Below, piece after piece: positions 36,319 to 43,445 of a stretch of 43,445 nucleotides of DNA (positions within the stretch are counted from its first letter, which is position 1; each line of letters opens with the position of its first letter). The position numbers and the translations under genes were made by a program. This DNA comes from Desulfuromonas sp. SDB. GTDB lineage: Bacteria > SDB-A. The stretch spans positions 1-43,445 of the forward strand of contig LKUE01000391.1 of the NCBI GenBank assembly GCA_001412365.1, written 5' to 3'. The notes beneath the pieces were generated by a model that had not been told where the DNA came from, searched no databases, and saw only the letters and a list, made by a program, of their open reading frames with translations.

Positions 36319-38079
36319 TTAAGCGTCTTCTATGAGATATTGGGAAGTACCGGTAACTCTGAAAACTTCCTTATAGGAAGTTTGTCCCAGCAGCATTTTT
36401 TTCACCGCTACCTCCCGCAGAGAGAGCATCCCTTCTTTACGGGCATTTTGCCTTAAGTTAATACTGTCTGCTCCGGAAACGATCAATTGACGGGTGCGGG
36501 GAGTTATATTCATTGTTTCAAATATTCCGGTCCTCTCTAAAAATCCGGTTTGACGGCAGTGAAGACATCCTTTTCCCGATTTTATTTGGGCTTGGGAAAT
36601 TAAATCTTCGGAGAGGTTGAGTGCTTTAATTACATCCGGTGGTAATTTTGAATCTTGGGTGCAGTGAGTGCAGACTTTTCTCACCAGTCTTTGGGCGATG
36701 ATGCCGATTAAAGTTGAGGCGATCAGATAACGGGGGATTCCCAGATTGGACAAGCGGGTAATCGCGGAAGGAGCGTCAATGGTGTGCAAAGTGGAAAAGA
36801 CCAAATGACCGGTGAGAGCAGCTTGTATGGCGTAATTAGCAGTTTCTTCATCCCTGATCTCTCCCACCATAATAATGTCGGGATCCTGGCGGAGAACATT
36901 TCTTAAAGCATTGGCAAAGCTAACCCCTGACTTCGGATCAACGGTTATTTGATTGAAATCTTCATATACCAATTCTACTGGATCTTCAATGGTGATAATG
37001 TTCACTTCCGGTTTAGTCAGTTCACGGAGAAGGGAGTACAAAGTTGTGGTTTTCCCGCTCCCGGTAGGTCCGGTAATAAGTATAATACCCTCGTTATGTC
37101 CAATAAAATCTTTAACCAGGGCAAGTTCTTTGGCGAAAAACCCTAATTTATTTATTTCCAGCAGAAGAACTTCCGGATCGAAAATCCTCATAACCACTTT
37201 TTCTCCGAATACAGTGGGCATGGTGGAAATCCTCACTTCTAGTTCAATGCTTTTATACTCCCTCTTGATCCTGCCGTCCTGGGGGATTCTTTTTTGAGCG
37301 ATATCCAGACGGGACAGGATTTTTATCCGGGATACTATGGCTGAATGAACCAGAGTGGGCATGACATGAACATCATGCAGAACTCCGTCAATTCTCATTC
37401 TAACCAGGGACAAATTTCGCTTTGGTTCGATATGAATATCCGAAGCCCTTTGTTCAAATGCATATCCAAACAGATTATCTACTGCCTGCACAATGGGCTT
37501 GGTATGGGGGGATAATTCCTGCTCAGCGCGGCTAAGGTATTCCCGGTCGAAAATATTCTTGGATTCCAGGGAACCGGCTCTCAACATGGTTTCAGCAGCT
37601 TTGAGAGAGGTGTGTAATCCAAAAAATCCCTGATTGATAATTTCAATGTCGCTGGGAGTGGCGATGACCGGTTTAACTTTTATCTGCAGCTGATGCTCAA
37701 TTTCTTCCAGTATCTTCAATTTTTCCGGGTTGCACAAAGCTACGGTTATCTGATCGCCCTCTCTGGATAAAGGAACAATGTTATGATGCTTTGAATAATT
37801 GGCAGGAAGGGAGGCAGTAACAATTTCAATGTCCAGGGAAAGGGGATCAATATGGATGAAATTAAATCCCAGTACTTCCGCCATATTCCGGTAAACCTCT
37901 TCTTCGGACAGGGTGTTGGTGGAAATTATAGCTTGAAGCAGAGACTGACTGGACAGTTTTGCGTGACGTTTTACTTTTTCCAGTTTTTCAACTTCCACAA
38001 TATTTTGTTTTAGCAGGTGATCTATGATTTCCTGTTCAATTTCAGCTTGGGTTTTATTAGCAAAATCCAGGTTCATCAT
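36319..38079 (-). CDS. PilB/GspE-family secretion or pilus ATPase
   Basis: This 586-residue hexameric ATPase powers type IV pilus extension or type II secretion. It has an N-terminal MshEN-like region (about 1-150, often a c-di-GMP binding module), an N2 domain, Walker A GPTGSGKTTT (about 335), the Asp box and Walker B region with VGEIRDEET, and a His box near 'GHLVFSTLH'. A zinc-binding CTHC...CLHC pair lies at about 471-505, typical of PilB and GspE. The ATG overlaps panB's stop by four bases, so it is the last gene of the LysM-cNMP-panB-pilB operon. No pilin, PilC or PilQ gene is in the window, so pilus versus secretion cannot be decided. Confidence 0.9.
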   Translation of the reverse strand: MMNLDFANKTQAEIEQEIIDHLLKQNIVEVEKLEKVKRHAKLSSQSLLQAIISTNTLSEEEVYRNMAEVLGFNFIHIDPLSLDIEIVTASLPANYSKHHNIVPLSREGDQITVALCNPEKLKILEEIEHQLQIKVKPVIATPSDIEIINQGFFGLHTSLKAAETMLRAGSLESKNIFDREYLSRAEQELSPHTKPIVQAVDNLFGYAFEQRASDIHIEPKRNLSLVRMRIDGVLHDVHVMPTLVHSAIVSRIKILSRLDIAQKRIPQDGRIKREYKSIELEVRISTMPTVFGEKVVMRIFDPEVLLLEINKLGFFAKELALVKDFIGHNEGIILITGPTGSGKTTTLYSLLRELTKPEVNIITIEDPVELVYEDFNQITVDPKSGVSFANALRNVLRQDPDIIMVGEIRDEETANYAIQAALTGHLVFSTLHTIDAPSAITRLSNLGIPRYLIASTLIGIIAQRLVRKVCTHCTQDSKLPPDVIKALNLSEDLISQAQIKSGKGCLHCRQTGFLERTGIFETMNITPRTRQLIVSGADSINLRQNARKEGMLSLREVAVKKMLLGQTSYKEVFRVTGTSQYLIEDA

Positions 38080-38927
38080 TTCTGTTCAATTAATTTCCGG
38101 TATTCATCTACAGTGAAATTCTTGATCTTAGTGGATTCGGATTCTCCGGGAAAATTGCCGGATCTGACGTCTTCACTGTACTGACTTATGGATTGGGTGT
38201 AAGTCTGTCCTAAATTAGCGTAAGTTCTGACAAATTTCGGAATTACATCCGGATTGAAATTCATCAGATCGTGGATAACTAAAATCTGTCCATCGCATTT
38301 ATTCCCACTGCCTATTCCGATGGTGGGGATAGTGATTTTTTCAGTAATTAATTCAGCTAATTCCTGAGGGATGAACTCCAGAACAATGGAGAACACTCCC
38401 AACTCTTCCAGGATAAGAGCATCCTGATAAATCTTTTTGGCTTTTTCAACCGTTTTTCCCTGGAGCCGGTAGCCTCCGTATTTTGATATGGATTGAGGAG
38501 TCAGTCCTAAATGCCCCATCACTGCTATCCCGCAATTTAAAATTGATTTAATCTGGGAAGCCACTTCTTGACCACCTTCAACTTTAACTGCATCCACCTC
38601 CCCTTGAGAAACTAACTTCCCCGCATTTTCAACTGCCTGTTCAGTTGAGATCTGATAGGTTAGAAAGGGCATATCTCCCACCACAAATGTCTCCGGGGCA
38701 CCTTTTCTCACTGCCTGGGAATGCTTGATGATATCCTCCAGGGTTACCTGGAGAGTATTATGGCGTCCGTAGCATACCATCCCCATCGAATCACCCACCA
38801 AGATGAAATCAATTCCCGCTTGTTGCTCATAATAAGCAGTAGGAAAATCGTAAGCGGTTAGGGCTACTATTGGTTTTTGATTTTTTTTAGCCTTTTTAAA
38901 GTCTGAAAGTTTAAAATTTCTGTTCAA
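38076..38927 (-). CDS. panB: Ketopantoate hydroxymethyltransferase
   Basis: This 283-residue enzyme makes ketopantoate from alpha-ketoisovalerate and methylene-THF, the first committed step toward pantothenate and CoA. The family signatures ALTAYDFPTA, LVGDSMGMV, GDMPFLTY and 'VKVEGG' are present, and length is normal (~265-285). The start is TTG, overlapping the preceding gene's TGA by four bases. The end overlaps pilB by four bases. Its place between a cNMP-binding protein and a pilus ATPase is unusual and probably reflects operon packing rather than shared function. Confidence 0.95.
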   Translation of the reverse strand: MNRNFKLSDFKKAKKNQKPIVALTAYDFPTAYYEQQAGIDFILVGDSMGMVCYGRHNTLQVTLEDIIKHSQAVRKGAPETFVVGDMPFLTYQISTEQAVENAGKLVSQGEVDAVKVEGGQEVASQIKSILNCGIAVMGHLGLTPQSISKYGGYRLQGKTVEKAKKIYQDALILEELGVFSIVLEFIPQELAELITEKITIPTIGIGSGNKCDGQILVIHDLMNFNPDVIPKFVRTYANLGQTYTQSISQYSEDVRSGNFPGESESTKIKNFTVDEYRKLIEQK

Positions 38928-39397
38928 AACGTCTTAGCTAGTGCAAAAATTGGTTTTAGTCTTTCATTGGTCGCTCTCAGCCTTTCTGCTAAGGTCCGCA
39001 CCAATACCCAGAGAATATTAAGACCTGCTGCTGGAAATTCCTGCATGAATTCAATTAATTTTTCTCTTTTGAATCCAATGGTCTCGGTTTCTTCTTCTGC
39101 AATAACTGTAGCTGATCTTTTGGATGCTTCAATCAAAGCCATTTCTCCAATTATTTCCCCCGGACCGTAAAAAGCAAGAGCTTCTTCTCCCACCCCCGGA
39201 ATTATTGTGCATATCCTCACCTTGCCCTTGATGATCACGTACATTATCTGTCCCTTTTCTCCCTCCGCAAAGATAGTTTCCCCTTTGGTAAATATCTTTA
39301 ATTTTGCCCTTTTGAATAATTCCATTAATTCATCTTTGTTCAAACCCCGGAACAAGGGAACTTTTCTCAAGATTTCAATTTTTTTCTCATTACTCAT
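38924..39397 (-). CDS. Stand-alone cyclic-nucleotide-binding domain protein
   Basis: This 157-residue protein consists almost entirely of a CRP-type cNMP-binding beta-roll, with 'IFAEGEKGQIMYVIIKGKVRI' and the phosphate-binding cassette GEIIGEMALIEASKRSATV, followed by a helix. There is no helix-turn-helix, so it is not a CRP-like transcription factor. The track start (39466) reads back into the LysM gene. The better start is ATG 39397, right after that gene's stop, with TTGGAG seven bases upstream. It overlaps panB by four bases. It may sense a cyclic nucleotide and act on a partner such as PilB, but that is inference from the operon. Confidence 0.85.
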   Translation of the reverse strand: MSNEKKIEILRKVPLFRGLNKDELMELFKRAKLKIFTKGETIFAEGEKGQIMYVIIKGKVRICTIIPGVGEEALAFYGPGEIIGEMALIEASKRSATVIAEEETETIGFKREKLIEFMQEFPAAGLNILWVLVRTLAERLRATNERLKPIFALAKTF

Positions 39398-39398
39398 A

Positions 39399-40457
39399 TT
39401 AAAACTCCAAACTGAGGGGAGATGGCGGAGGAGTACATTTAGCCCATAACCGCAGTTTATCTCCAACCATTAAATCGGTTCGATTAGTGATATCTACTAC
39501 ATAACCGGAACATGATCTGTCCTGAACGTGAACAACCTGCACATGACCTACCACAATTTCCGGAATATGTACTGCTCTGCCTGTATTAGGGTGAGATACA
39601 GTTTGTTCAGGTTTTACAATCTCAAAAATATCTCCGACTGCGATTCCTGATGCCGAGCCCACATCAACATAGACAAAAGCGTAGGGCTTTAATACTCCAT
39701 AGTTTTCCTTTATTGCGCAAATATAGGCATTTGTCTGGATTTCTGCGGGAAGTAGTGTTACATCCAGAGGGATTTCTGGCGCCTGATAAGCAGCCAGGTG
39801 ATCCCCCATTTCAAGAGAATCGGTAAAAGAGTGAGTTATCGTACAGATAGATGATCGGTCAAAAACCTCTTTGATGGTCAATATCCCTTTGATATCAACA
39901 AGATTTCCCATGTATCTTCCGTCTCTATAACTGTTTACTCCTGCATTTAGATCAAAGATTACCAGCTTCTCCCCCGGCTGGAAATTCCGGTCAGTGCCTC
40001 CGTCAATGAATACGTCAATCCCGTTGAATATCTGGTTTTGATCAGGATCTACAATGGAAACTATTGCCGGATTTTCATTAAACTGGCGTTCAGTCAGATA
40101 ACCGCATCTAAATGCCAAGTCATAGGCAACTGCTTTTTCAGGCAAATCTGCCGCAGTTATCTCCACACTGGCAGGTAAGTCAGTAAGTTCCCAAGCCACA
40201 TGGGTTGGACCAGTGGGAGGAATTATCAATTTTTGACCAGGATAAATCCAATGTGGATCTCTGATTATATCGCGGTTGGCTTCCCAAATTACCGGCCACT
40301 GATAGGGATTACCTAAATAGTAATTTGCTAAATACCACAAACAGTCACCGGGAGAAACAATATGATGACGGGGAAGTGAACCGTAATTTAACTGTCCTTG
40401 TGCCGCTAAGCCGCATGCTAGAAAAATTGATAAAAGGACAACCGAGCACCTCTTCAC
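39399..40457 (-). CDS. Exported LysM-domain protein
   Basis: This is an envelope protein with an N-terminal signal peptide ending near GLAAQGQ and a LysM-type region, 'HHIVSPGDCLWYLANYYLGNPYQWPVIWEANRDIIRDP' in essence, ending in 'PGQKLIIP', which should bind peptidoglycan. The rest (about 100-350) is beta-rich with several GD-type turns and is not recognised. The track start (TTG 40475) precedes the ribosome binding site. GTG 40457 has AAAGGAGG at 5 bases and is the better start, giving 352 residues. It heads the operon with the cNMP protein, panB and pilB, which hints at a cell-wall anchor role near the pilus or secretion machine. Confidence 0.84.
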   Translation of the reverse strand: MKRCSVVLLSIFLACGLAAQGQLNYGSLPRHHIVSPGDCLWYLANYYLGNPYQWPVIWEANRDIIRDPHWIYPGQKLIIPPTGPTHVAWELTDLPASVEITAADLPEKAVAYDLAFRCGYLTERQFNENPAIVSIVDPDQNQIFNGIDVFIDGGTDRNFQPGEKLVIFDLNAGVNSYRDGRYMGNLVDIKGILTIKEVFDRSSICTITHSFTDSLEMGDHLAAYQAPEIPLDVTLLPAEIQTNAYICAIKENYGVLKPYAFVYVDVGSASGIAVGDIFEIVKPEQTVSHPNTGRAVHIPEIVVGHVQVVHVQDRSCSGYVVDITNRTDLMVGDKLRLWAKCTPPPSPLSLEF

Positions 40458-40508
40458 AATGCCCTCCTTTCTCAAATATTTAAATTACAATTAGTGCAAG
40501 TTAATAGC

Positions 40509-40537
40509 TTTGTATTTAAAACGGTTAATGTAACCAA
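40509..40537 (-). promoter_or_regulatory. Candidate promoter of the LysM-panB-pilB operon
   Basis: On the minus strand TTGGTT and TACAAA are separated by 17 bp. The inverted repeat GGTTACATTAACC overlaps the -35 element. The 150-bp gap holds nothing else I can name. Confidence 0.35.
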
Positions 40538-40608
40538 GTTATTTTTATACTTCATGTAAACAACCTTAAACTTTTAGTTCTTGTAATTTAATAACATTTT
40601 TCAGATAA

Positions 40609-40626
40609 AAATTCCACCTGGAATTT
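40609..40626 (-). terminator. Rho-independent terminator of the secreted-protein gene
   Basis: On the minus strand AAATTCC and GGAATTT form a 7-bp stem around AGGT, followed by TTATC. The hairpin begins within the stop codon of the gene it would terminate. Confidence 0.55.
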
Positions 40627-41782
40627 AACTGTCCAGGTTAATTAATTTAATTGGATTAATATTATTTCCTCTGATGAAGTAAACAGATGACTGAAGATTT
40701 ATATGGATGGAATACTCGGTGGTATGCTGATTTAAATTACAGGGGGATAATTCGGCAATAATTCTTCCGGATAAATCAGTTAATATAATGGATTGATCGG
40801 TATAGAAGGGTATACAGATGAAAAGTTGATTTCCGGAATAACTGTAATTAATTGGCTGGAGGCAATAGTGTTGAGATTCTTCAGTTGAAGTCCCTTGATC
40901 TAAAAGCCAGCGTGAAGTATTTAAAATTAATTCCCGGTTGTCATGTTCAATCCAGTTATTTTCATGAGTGGTGGGTCCGCTGCCGTCACAAAATGGTGAA
41001 GAATCTCCAATCCCCGCTACCTTACCGTTTCCCACCAAGGCGGTGGCTACGATTATCAAGGTATTGTTTTGAGGTTTATTATTTACCCAGATATGTCCTC
41101 TTACTGAATCCAAATTTAAATTGTAATTTGGGAAAACGGTGAATACATCGCCTTGATGATAGGTGAAAGTATCCACTTCCCCGTAAAAACCATATATAAT
41201 TGGGTCCTGGTTATTATTGGATACGTTAGTAAAAGAATCACTATATGCATTATAGGGATCACCATTTACATGCAAGTAAAAACCAAAGCGGGGTTTTATG
41301 AACCTGGAAGTATCCGCGCCAGGGGGAGTAGTGATATGAGGATTGACAAAACCGTTGAAAATACTGGGGGAGTCCCAGTCGTTGTGGTTGCGGTCAGAGC
41401 TGTTGTGATCGGCAATTATAAACAAATTCCCCCCATTGACCACAAAATCTTCAATGGCATCCATTTCCTGCAAGCTGAAGGTGTCCTGAGGTTCAGGTAT
41501 GATCAGCAGGTCAATTCCATCCAGCACCCCCGGGGTGATAAAATCGGTATTTATCCTGATGGTATGACCGGCCAGGTATAACTCATACCCCCAGGTGGAC
41601 AGCTGACCATTCCAGTCATGGGCAGAGGTGGGTGGATAAGGTTGGGGTACAGGGGCATTATCGTCAACAATGAAATCGTAGGAACTCCAGTTGGTCTGGC
41701 TGTGAGCTTGATCAAATAAAATAGTTGCCCCGGGCAGGCAAACCGGAATTAATAAAGTGATAATTAAGTATTTCACAATCAC
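40625..41782 (-). CDS. Secreted protein with amidotransferase-like fold and sorting-type C terminus
   Basis: This 385-residue protein has an N-terminal signal peptide (about 1-18, ending CLPGA). Its first 280 residues resemble the class-I glutamine-amidotransferase-like fold seen in DUF4350-type proteins: 'ITPGVLDGIDLLIIPEP', 'IEDFVVNGGNLFIIADH' and a GIGDSSPF segment. It ends with about 75 residues of beta-sandwich type ('ILTDLSGRIIAEL', 'SSVYFIRGNN'), similar to type IX secretion C-terminal sorting domains of the FCB group. No catalytic Cys triad was recognised. The start is GTG 41782 or 41776, without a clear ribosome binding site. Function is unknown; it is a monocistronic gene with its own terminator. 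Confidence 0.75.
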   Translation of the reverse strand: MIVKYLIITLLIPVCLPGATILFDQAHSQTNWSSYDFIVDDNAPVPQPYPPTSAHDWNGQLSTWGYELYLAGHTIRINTDFITPGVLDGIDLLIIPEPQDTFSLQEMDAIEDFVVNGGNLFIIADHNSSDRNHNDWDSPSIFNGFVNPHITTPPGADTSRFIKPRFGFYLHVNGDPYNAYSDSFTNVSNNNQDPIIYGFYGEVDTFTYHQGDVFTVFPNYNLNLDSVRGHIWVNNKPQNNTLIIVATALVGNGKVAGIGDSSPFCDGSGPTTHENNWIEHDNRELILNTSRWLLDQGTSTEESQHYCLQPINYSYSGNQLFICIPFYTDQSIILTDLSGRIIAELSPCNLNQHTTEYSIHINLQSSVYFIRGNNINPIKLINLDS

Positions 41783-41937
41783 AATAATATCATTTTGACC
41801 GTTGAAAGTCTAGATTGAGAAAATTCCTCATTTCAACCTTATTTAAGTTATTCTGCTGTAAGCCAGTACATTATAAATTTATTTTTAGCCAGGCTGAGTC
41901 TGATCGGGCAGATTGTTTTTGTTTGTAATTTCACCCC

Positions 41938-41965
41938 TTGACAGTTTATTAACTGCAAATATCTT
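41938..41965 (+). promoter_or_regulatory. sigma70-type promoter of the sHSP cluster
   Basis: A consensus TTGACA is followed after 16 bp by TATCTT, with a leader of about 38 bases before the first small heat-shock gene. No CIRCE repeat and no sigma32-like consensus was seen. The remaining ~150 bases of this gap are AT-rich and show no other feature. Confidence 0.5.
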
Positions 41966-42009
41966 TTTTAAGTGAGAGAAAAGAGCAAAGTAAATTAAGG
42001 AGGTATAAC

Positions 42010-42423
42010 ATGTGGTTTAGCGATGACTACTATTATCCACTGAGAGAATTTAAAGATCTTCAGCGGAGGTTAGATCAGTTATTTGAAGGTAACCGTAGAG
42101 GTACCAGTTTCCCCCTGTGCAATATCAGCACTGACCAGGAGAAAATTTACCTTAATTTTCTGATTCCCGGAGTGAATCAGGAAGATATTAACTTAACCAC
42201 CACCAATGATTCTTTAGATATCGAAGTGGAAAAAAAATCTTGTAAGGAACAGCAGGATTGCGTGAGAGAGGAGAGAATCAGCGGAAAATTTAAAAGAGCC
42301 ATTAATCTTCCTTACCACATAGATACTGATAAAACCGAAGCTTCTTATCGTAATGGAATTTTATCAGTAACTTTAATCCGTTCTGATCAAGATAAACCTA
42401 AGACTATTGCAATTAAATCCTAG
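42010..42423 (+). CDS. Small heat-shock protein (Hsp20), copy 1
   Basis: This 137-residue protein is built on an alpha-crystallin domain (about 30-130), with 'FLIPGVNQEDINL' and the strand 'ASYRNGILSVTLI' marking the family. Such ATP-independent chaperones hold unfolding proteins in oligomers. It starts at ATG with a perfect AAGGAGG ribosome binding site. It is the first of three sHSP genes spaced 9 and 11 bp apart. It has internal Cys residues not seen in the other two and a short C-terminal KTIAIK end. Confidence 0.9.
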   Translation: MWFSDDYYYPLREFKDLQRRLDQLFEGNRRGTSFPLCNISTDQEKIYLNFLIPGVNQEDINLTTTNDSLDIEVEKKSCKEQQDCVREERISGKFKRAINLPYHIDTDKTEASYRNGILSVTLIRSDQDKPKTIAIKS

Positions 42424-42432
42424 GAGGAAAAA

Positions 42433-42801
42433 ATGGAAAAGAAAATAGAAAAACAAAATCAATCAGCTAAAAAAGTATACCGTCCAACTACAGATATTTA
42501 CACCAATGAAGATGGTTTTATTCTGTATTTGGATGTACCTGGCTGTGATCAAGATGATGTCAATATCAATGTGGAAAACAATATATTGAATATCAAAGCG
42601 GAGCCGAAGAATGAAGCTGAATCTAAAACTGATTTGATTTATCAGGAATTTGAACTGGGTACTTATGAGCGGACTTTTACTTTACCCCGGAAAACTGATG
42701 TAAATAAAATCGAAGCTTCCATGAAGGATGGAACCCTTAAAGTGGTGCTTCCATTTTCAGAAGAAGTTAAGCCGAAGAAAATTGAAATTAAGAAATCATA
42801 A
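42433..42801 (+). CDS. Small heat-shock protein (Hsp20), copy 2
   Basis: This 122-residue alpha-crystallin-domain protein has the family strands 'ILYLDVPGCDQDDVNI' and 'ASMKDGTLKVVLPF' and a short C-terminal extension with a KKIEIK motif of the I-x-I type used to bind neighbouring subunits. The N-terminal arm is very short (about 18 residues), which usually goes with small assemblies. The ATG has AGGAGGAAAAA upstream. Confidence 0.9.
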   Translation: MEKKIEKQNQSAKKVYRPTTDIYTNEDGFILYLDVPGCDQDDVNINVENNILNIKAEPKNEAESKTDLIYQEFELGTYERTFTLPRKTDVNKIEASMKDGTLKVVLPFSEEVKPKKIEIKKS

Positions 42802-42812
42802 GGAGGTCTGAA

Positions 42813-43304
42813 ATGGCTTTTAAAAACTTAATTCCGTGGCAGAGAGGGAATTCAGGCATTCAGGATTTTCAGCATTCTCCTTTTTACAGCTTAAGAGATG
42901 AGATGAATAAGATGTTTGAGGATTTTTTCAAGGATTTTGATTTAAACCTCCCTCAATCTTATTCATCCGCAAAATTTAATCCCAGCGTAAATGTAGCTGA
43001 AGATAAGGACAAAATCGAAATCACTGCTGAACTTCCGGGAATGGATGAAAAAGATGTGGAGCTCACTCTGTCCGAAAATAAACTGACTATAAGCGGAGAA
43101 AAAAAAGAAGAAGTGAAAAAGGAAAAAGAGAACTATCATTACTTGGAAAGAAAAAGCGGTTATTTCCGCCGTACCATCCAACTGCCGGTGGAGATAAATA
43201 CTGAACAGGCTGAAGCTGAATTCAACAAAGGTGTGTTGAAGGTTATCCTGCCTAAATCAAAACAAGCTGAAAAAATAAAGAAGATTCAAATTAAATCTGA
43301 ATAA
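42813..43304 (+). CDS. Small heat-shock protein (Hsp20), copy 3
   Basis: This 163-residue protein is the longest of the three and the closest to classic bacterial class-A Hsp20. It has an N-terminal arm (about 1-50, with 'SLRDEMNKMFEDFFKDF'), an alpha-crystallin domain ('ITAELPGMDEKDVELTL', 'AEFNKGVLKVILPK') and a C-terminal IQIK tail. The ATG follows AAGGAGGTCTGAA. The three copies differ in arm length, suggesting mixed oligomers or division of labour. A GC-rich hairpin follows the stop. Confidence 0.93.
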   Translation: MAFKNLIPWQRGNSGIQDFQHSPFYSLRDEMNKMFEDFFKDFDLNLPQSYSSAKFNPSVNVAEDKDKIEITAELPGMDEKDVELTLSENKLTISGEKKEEVKKEKENYHYLERKSGYFRRTIQLPVEINTEQAEAEFNKGVLKVILPKSKQAEKIKKIQIKSE

Positions 43305-43306
43305 TC

Positions 43307-43330
43307 CAGGGGGGATTTACCTCCCCCCTG
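43307..43330 (+). terminator. Hairpin terminating the sHSP operon
   Basis: CAGGGGGG and CCCCCCTG form a perfect 8-bp GC-rich stem around an eight-base loop, 3 bp after the third sHSP. The following bases are AAATC, without a U-tract, so termination efficiency is uncertain. Confidence 0.55.
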
Positions 43331-43387
43331 AAATCAAACCAGGGATAAACCCATAGCACACCGCCCGATCCCGGGAAAATATTTATT

Positions 43388-43445
43388 GACAGGATGGACA
43401 GGATGCCCACCACCACCCCTACGATTAACCACAGATGAACACAGA
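43388..43445. repeat. Intergenic repeat at the window edge
   Basis: GACAGGATG is repeated perfectly head-to-tail (43388-43405). A second motif, CACAGATGAACACAGA, runs into the end of the window. Both look like widespread intergenic repeat sequences I have seen in environmental bacterial genomes. No gene is visible in 43331-43445. Confidence 0.45.

Noticed and set aside
39398-39466. N-terminal extension of the cNMP-binding ORF
   Set aside because: It overlaps the end of the LysM gene, has no ribosome binding site, and the beta-roll starts after the internal ATG.
41955-42009. U-rich run before the sHSP ribosome binding site, as an RNA thermometer
   Set aside because: UCUUUUU can pair with AAGGAGG, but it overlaps the -10 region and would lie at or before the likely transcription start.
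1-43445. CRISPR arrays, insertion sequences, phage genes, toxin-antitoxin pairs
   Set aside because: No regularly spaced repeats, transposase, integrase or toxin/antitoxin motifs were seen on either strand.

Overview
The window is a gene-dense stretch of a moderately AT-rich bacterial chromosome. It looks like an uncultured, Gram-negative-type, probably anaerobic bacterium. Envelope features (an exported LysM protein, a probable lipoprotein L,D-transpeptidase, a PilB-type ATPase, a secreted protein with a Bacteroidetes/FCB-like C-terminal sorting module) together with RNase Y, PdxS/PdxT and TrpB2 suggest the FCB superphylum or a nearby candidate phylum such as Cloacimonadota. That placement is inference from gene content, not a phylogeny. 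No phage, IS element, CRISPR array, tRNA or rRNA was seen. Start codons are diverse: many TTG and GTG starts, plus two genes that appear to use ATT and CTG.

Layout. (1) 0.1-13.4 kb, plus strand: tldE-tldD, an acidic-tailed membrane protein, a sugar-type ABC ATPase, HPr and Enzyme I of the PTS without any EII, a phosphoglucose/phosphomannose isomerase, a sugar nucleotidyltransferase, metK, and an NtrB/NtrC-like two-component pair. Spacing is tight or overlapping. (2) 13.4-15.1 kb: rpmB and an L,D-transpeptidase. (3) 15.2-16.7 kb, minus strand: pdxS-pdxT (PLP synthase), divergent from a DUF89 phosphatase that starts at CTG. (4) 17.8-18.9 kb, minus strand: an unusual fused double ABC ATPase. (5) 19.0-24.9 kb, plus strand: a long GMP synthetase and two tandem paralogous membrane proteins (Tim44-like domain, zinc ribbons, TerB-like domain). 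(6) 24.9-25.4 kb: a non-coding stretch that I read as 6S RNA, then a leader hairpin. (7) 25.4-34.2 kb, plus strand: rny-ymdB-folD-xseA, a secreted caspase-like protease and a short alaS, largely overlapping. (8) 34.3-36.3 kb, minus strand: trpB2 and a TrpR-family repressor, each behind a promoter whose 17-bp spacer is a palindrome. (9) 36.3-41.8 kb, minus strand: a LysM protein, a stand-alone cNMP-binding protein, panB and pilB in one overlapping operon, preceded by a secreted protein. (10) 42.0-43.3 kb, plus strand: three tandem small heat-shock proteins, a terminator hairpin and an intergenic repeat at the window edge.

How the genes fit together. Much of the window is housekeeping: nucleotide, folate, PLP, pantothenate and SAM supply, translation and RNA turnover. 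PLP made by PdxS/PdxT would feed TrpB2. Parts that deserve attention are the Tim44/TerB tandem pair, the secreted caspase with four ~101-residue repeats, the ABC fusion with only one complete ATP site, the trp promoter pair, the 6S candidate, and the genes with non-canonical starts that an ORF caller truncates.
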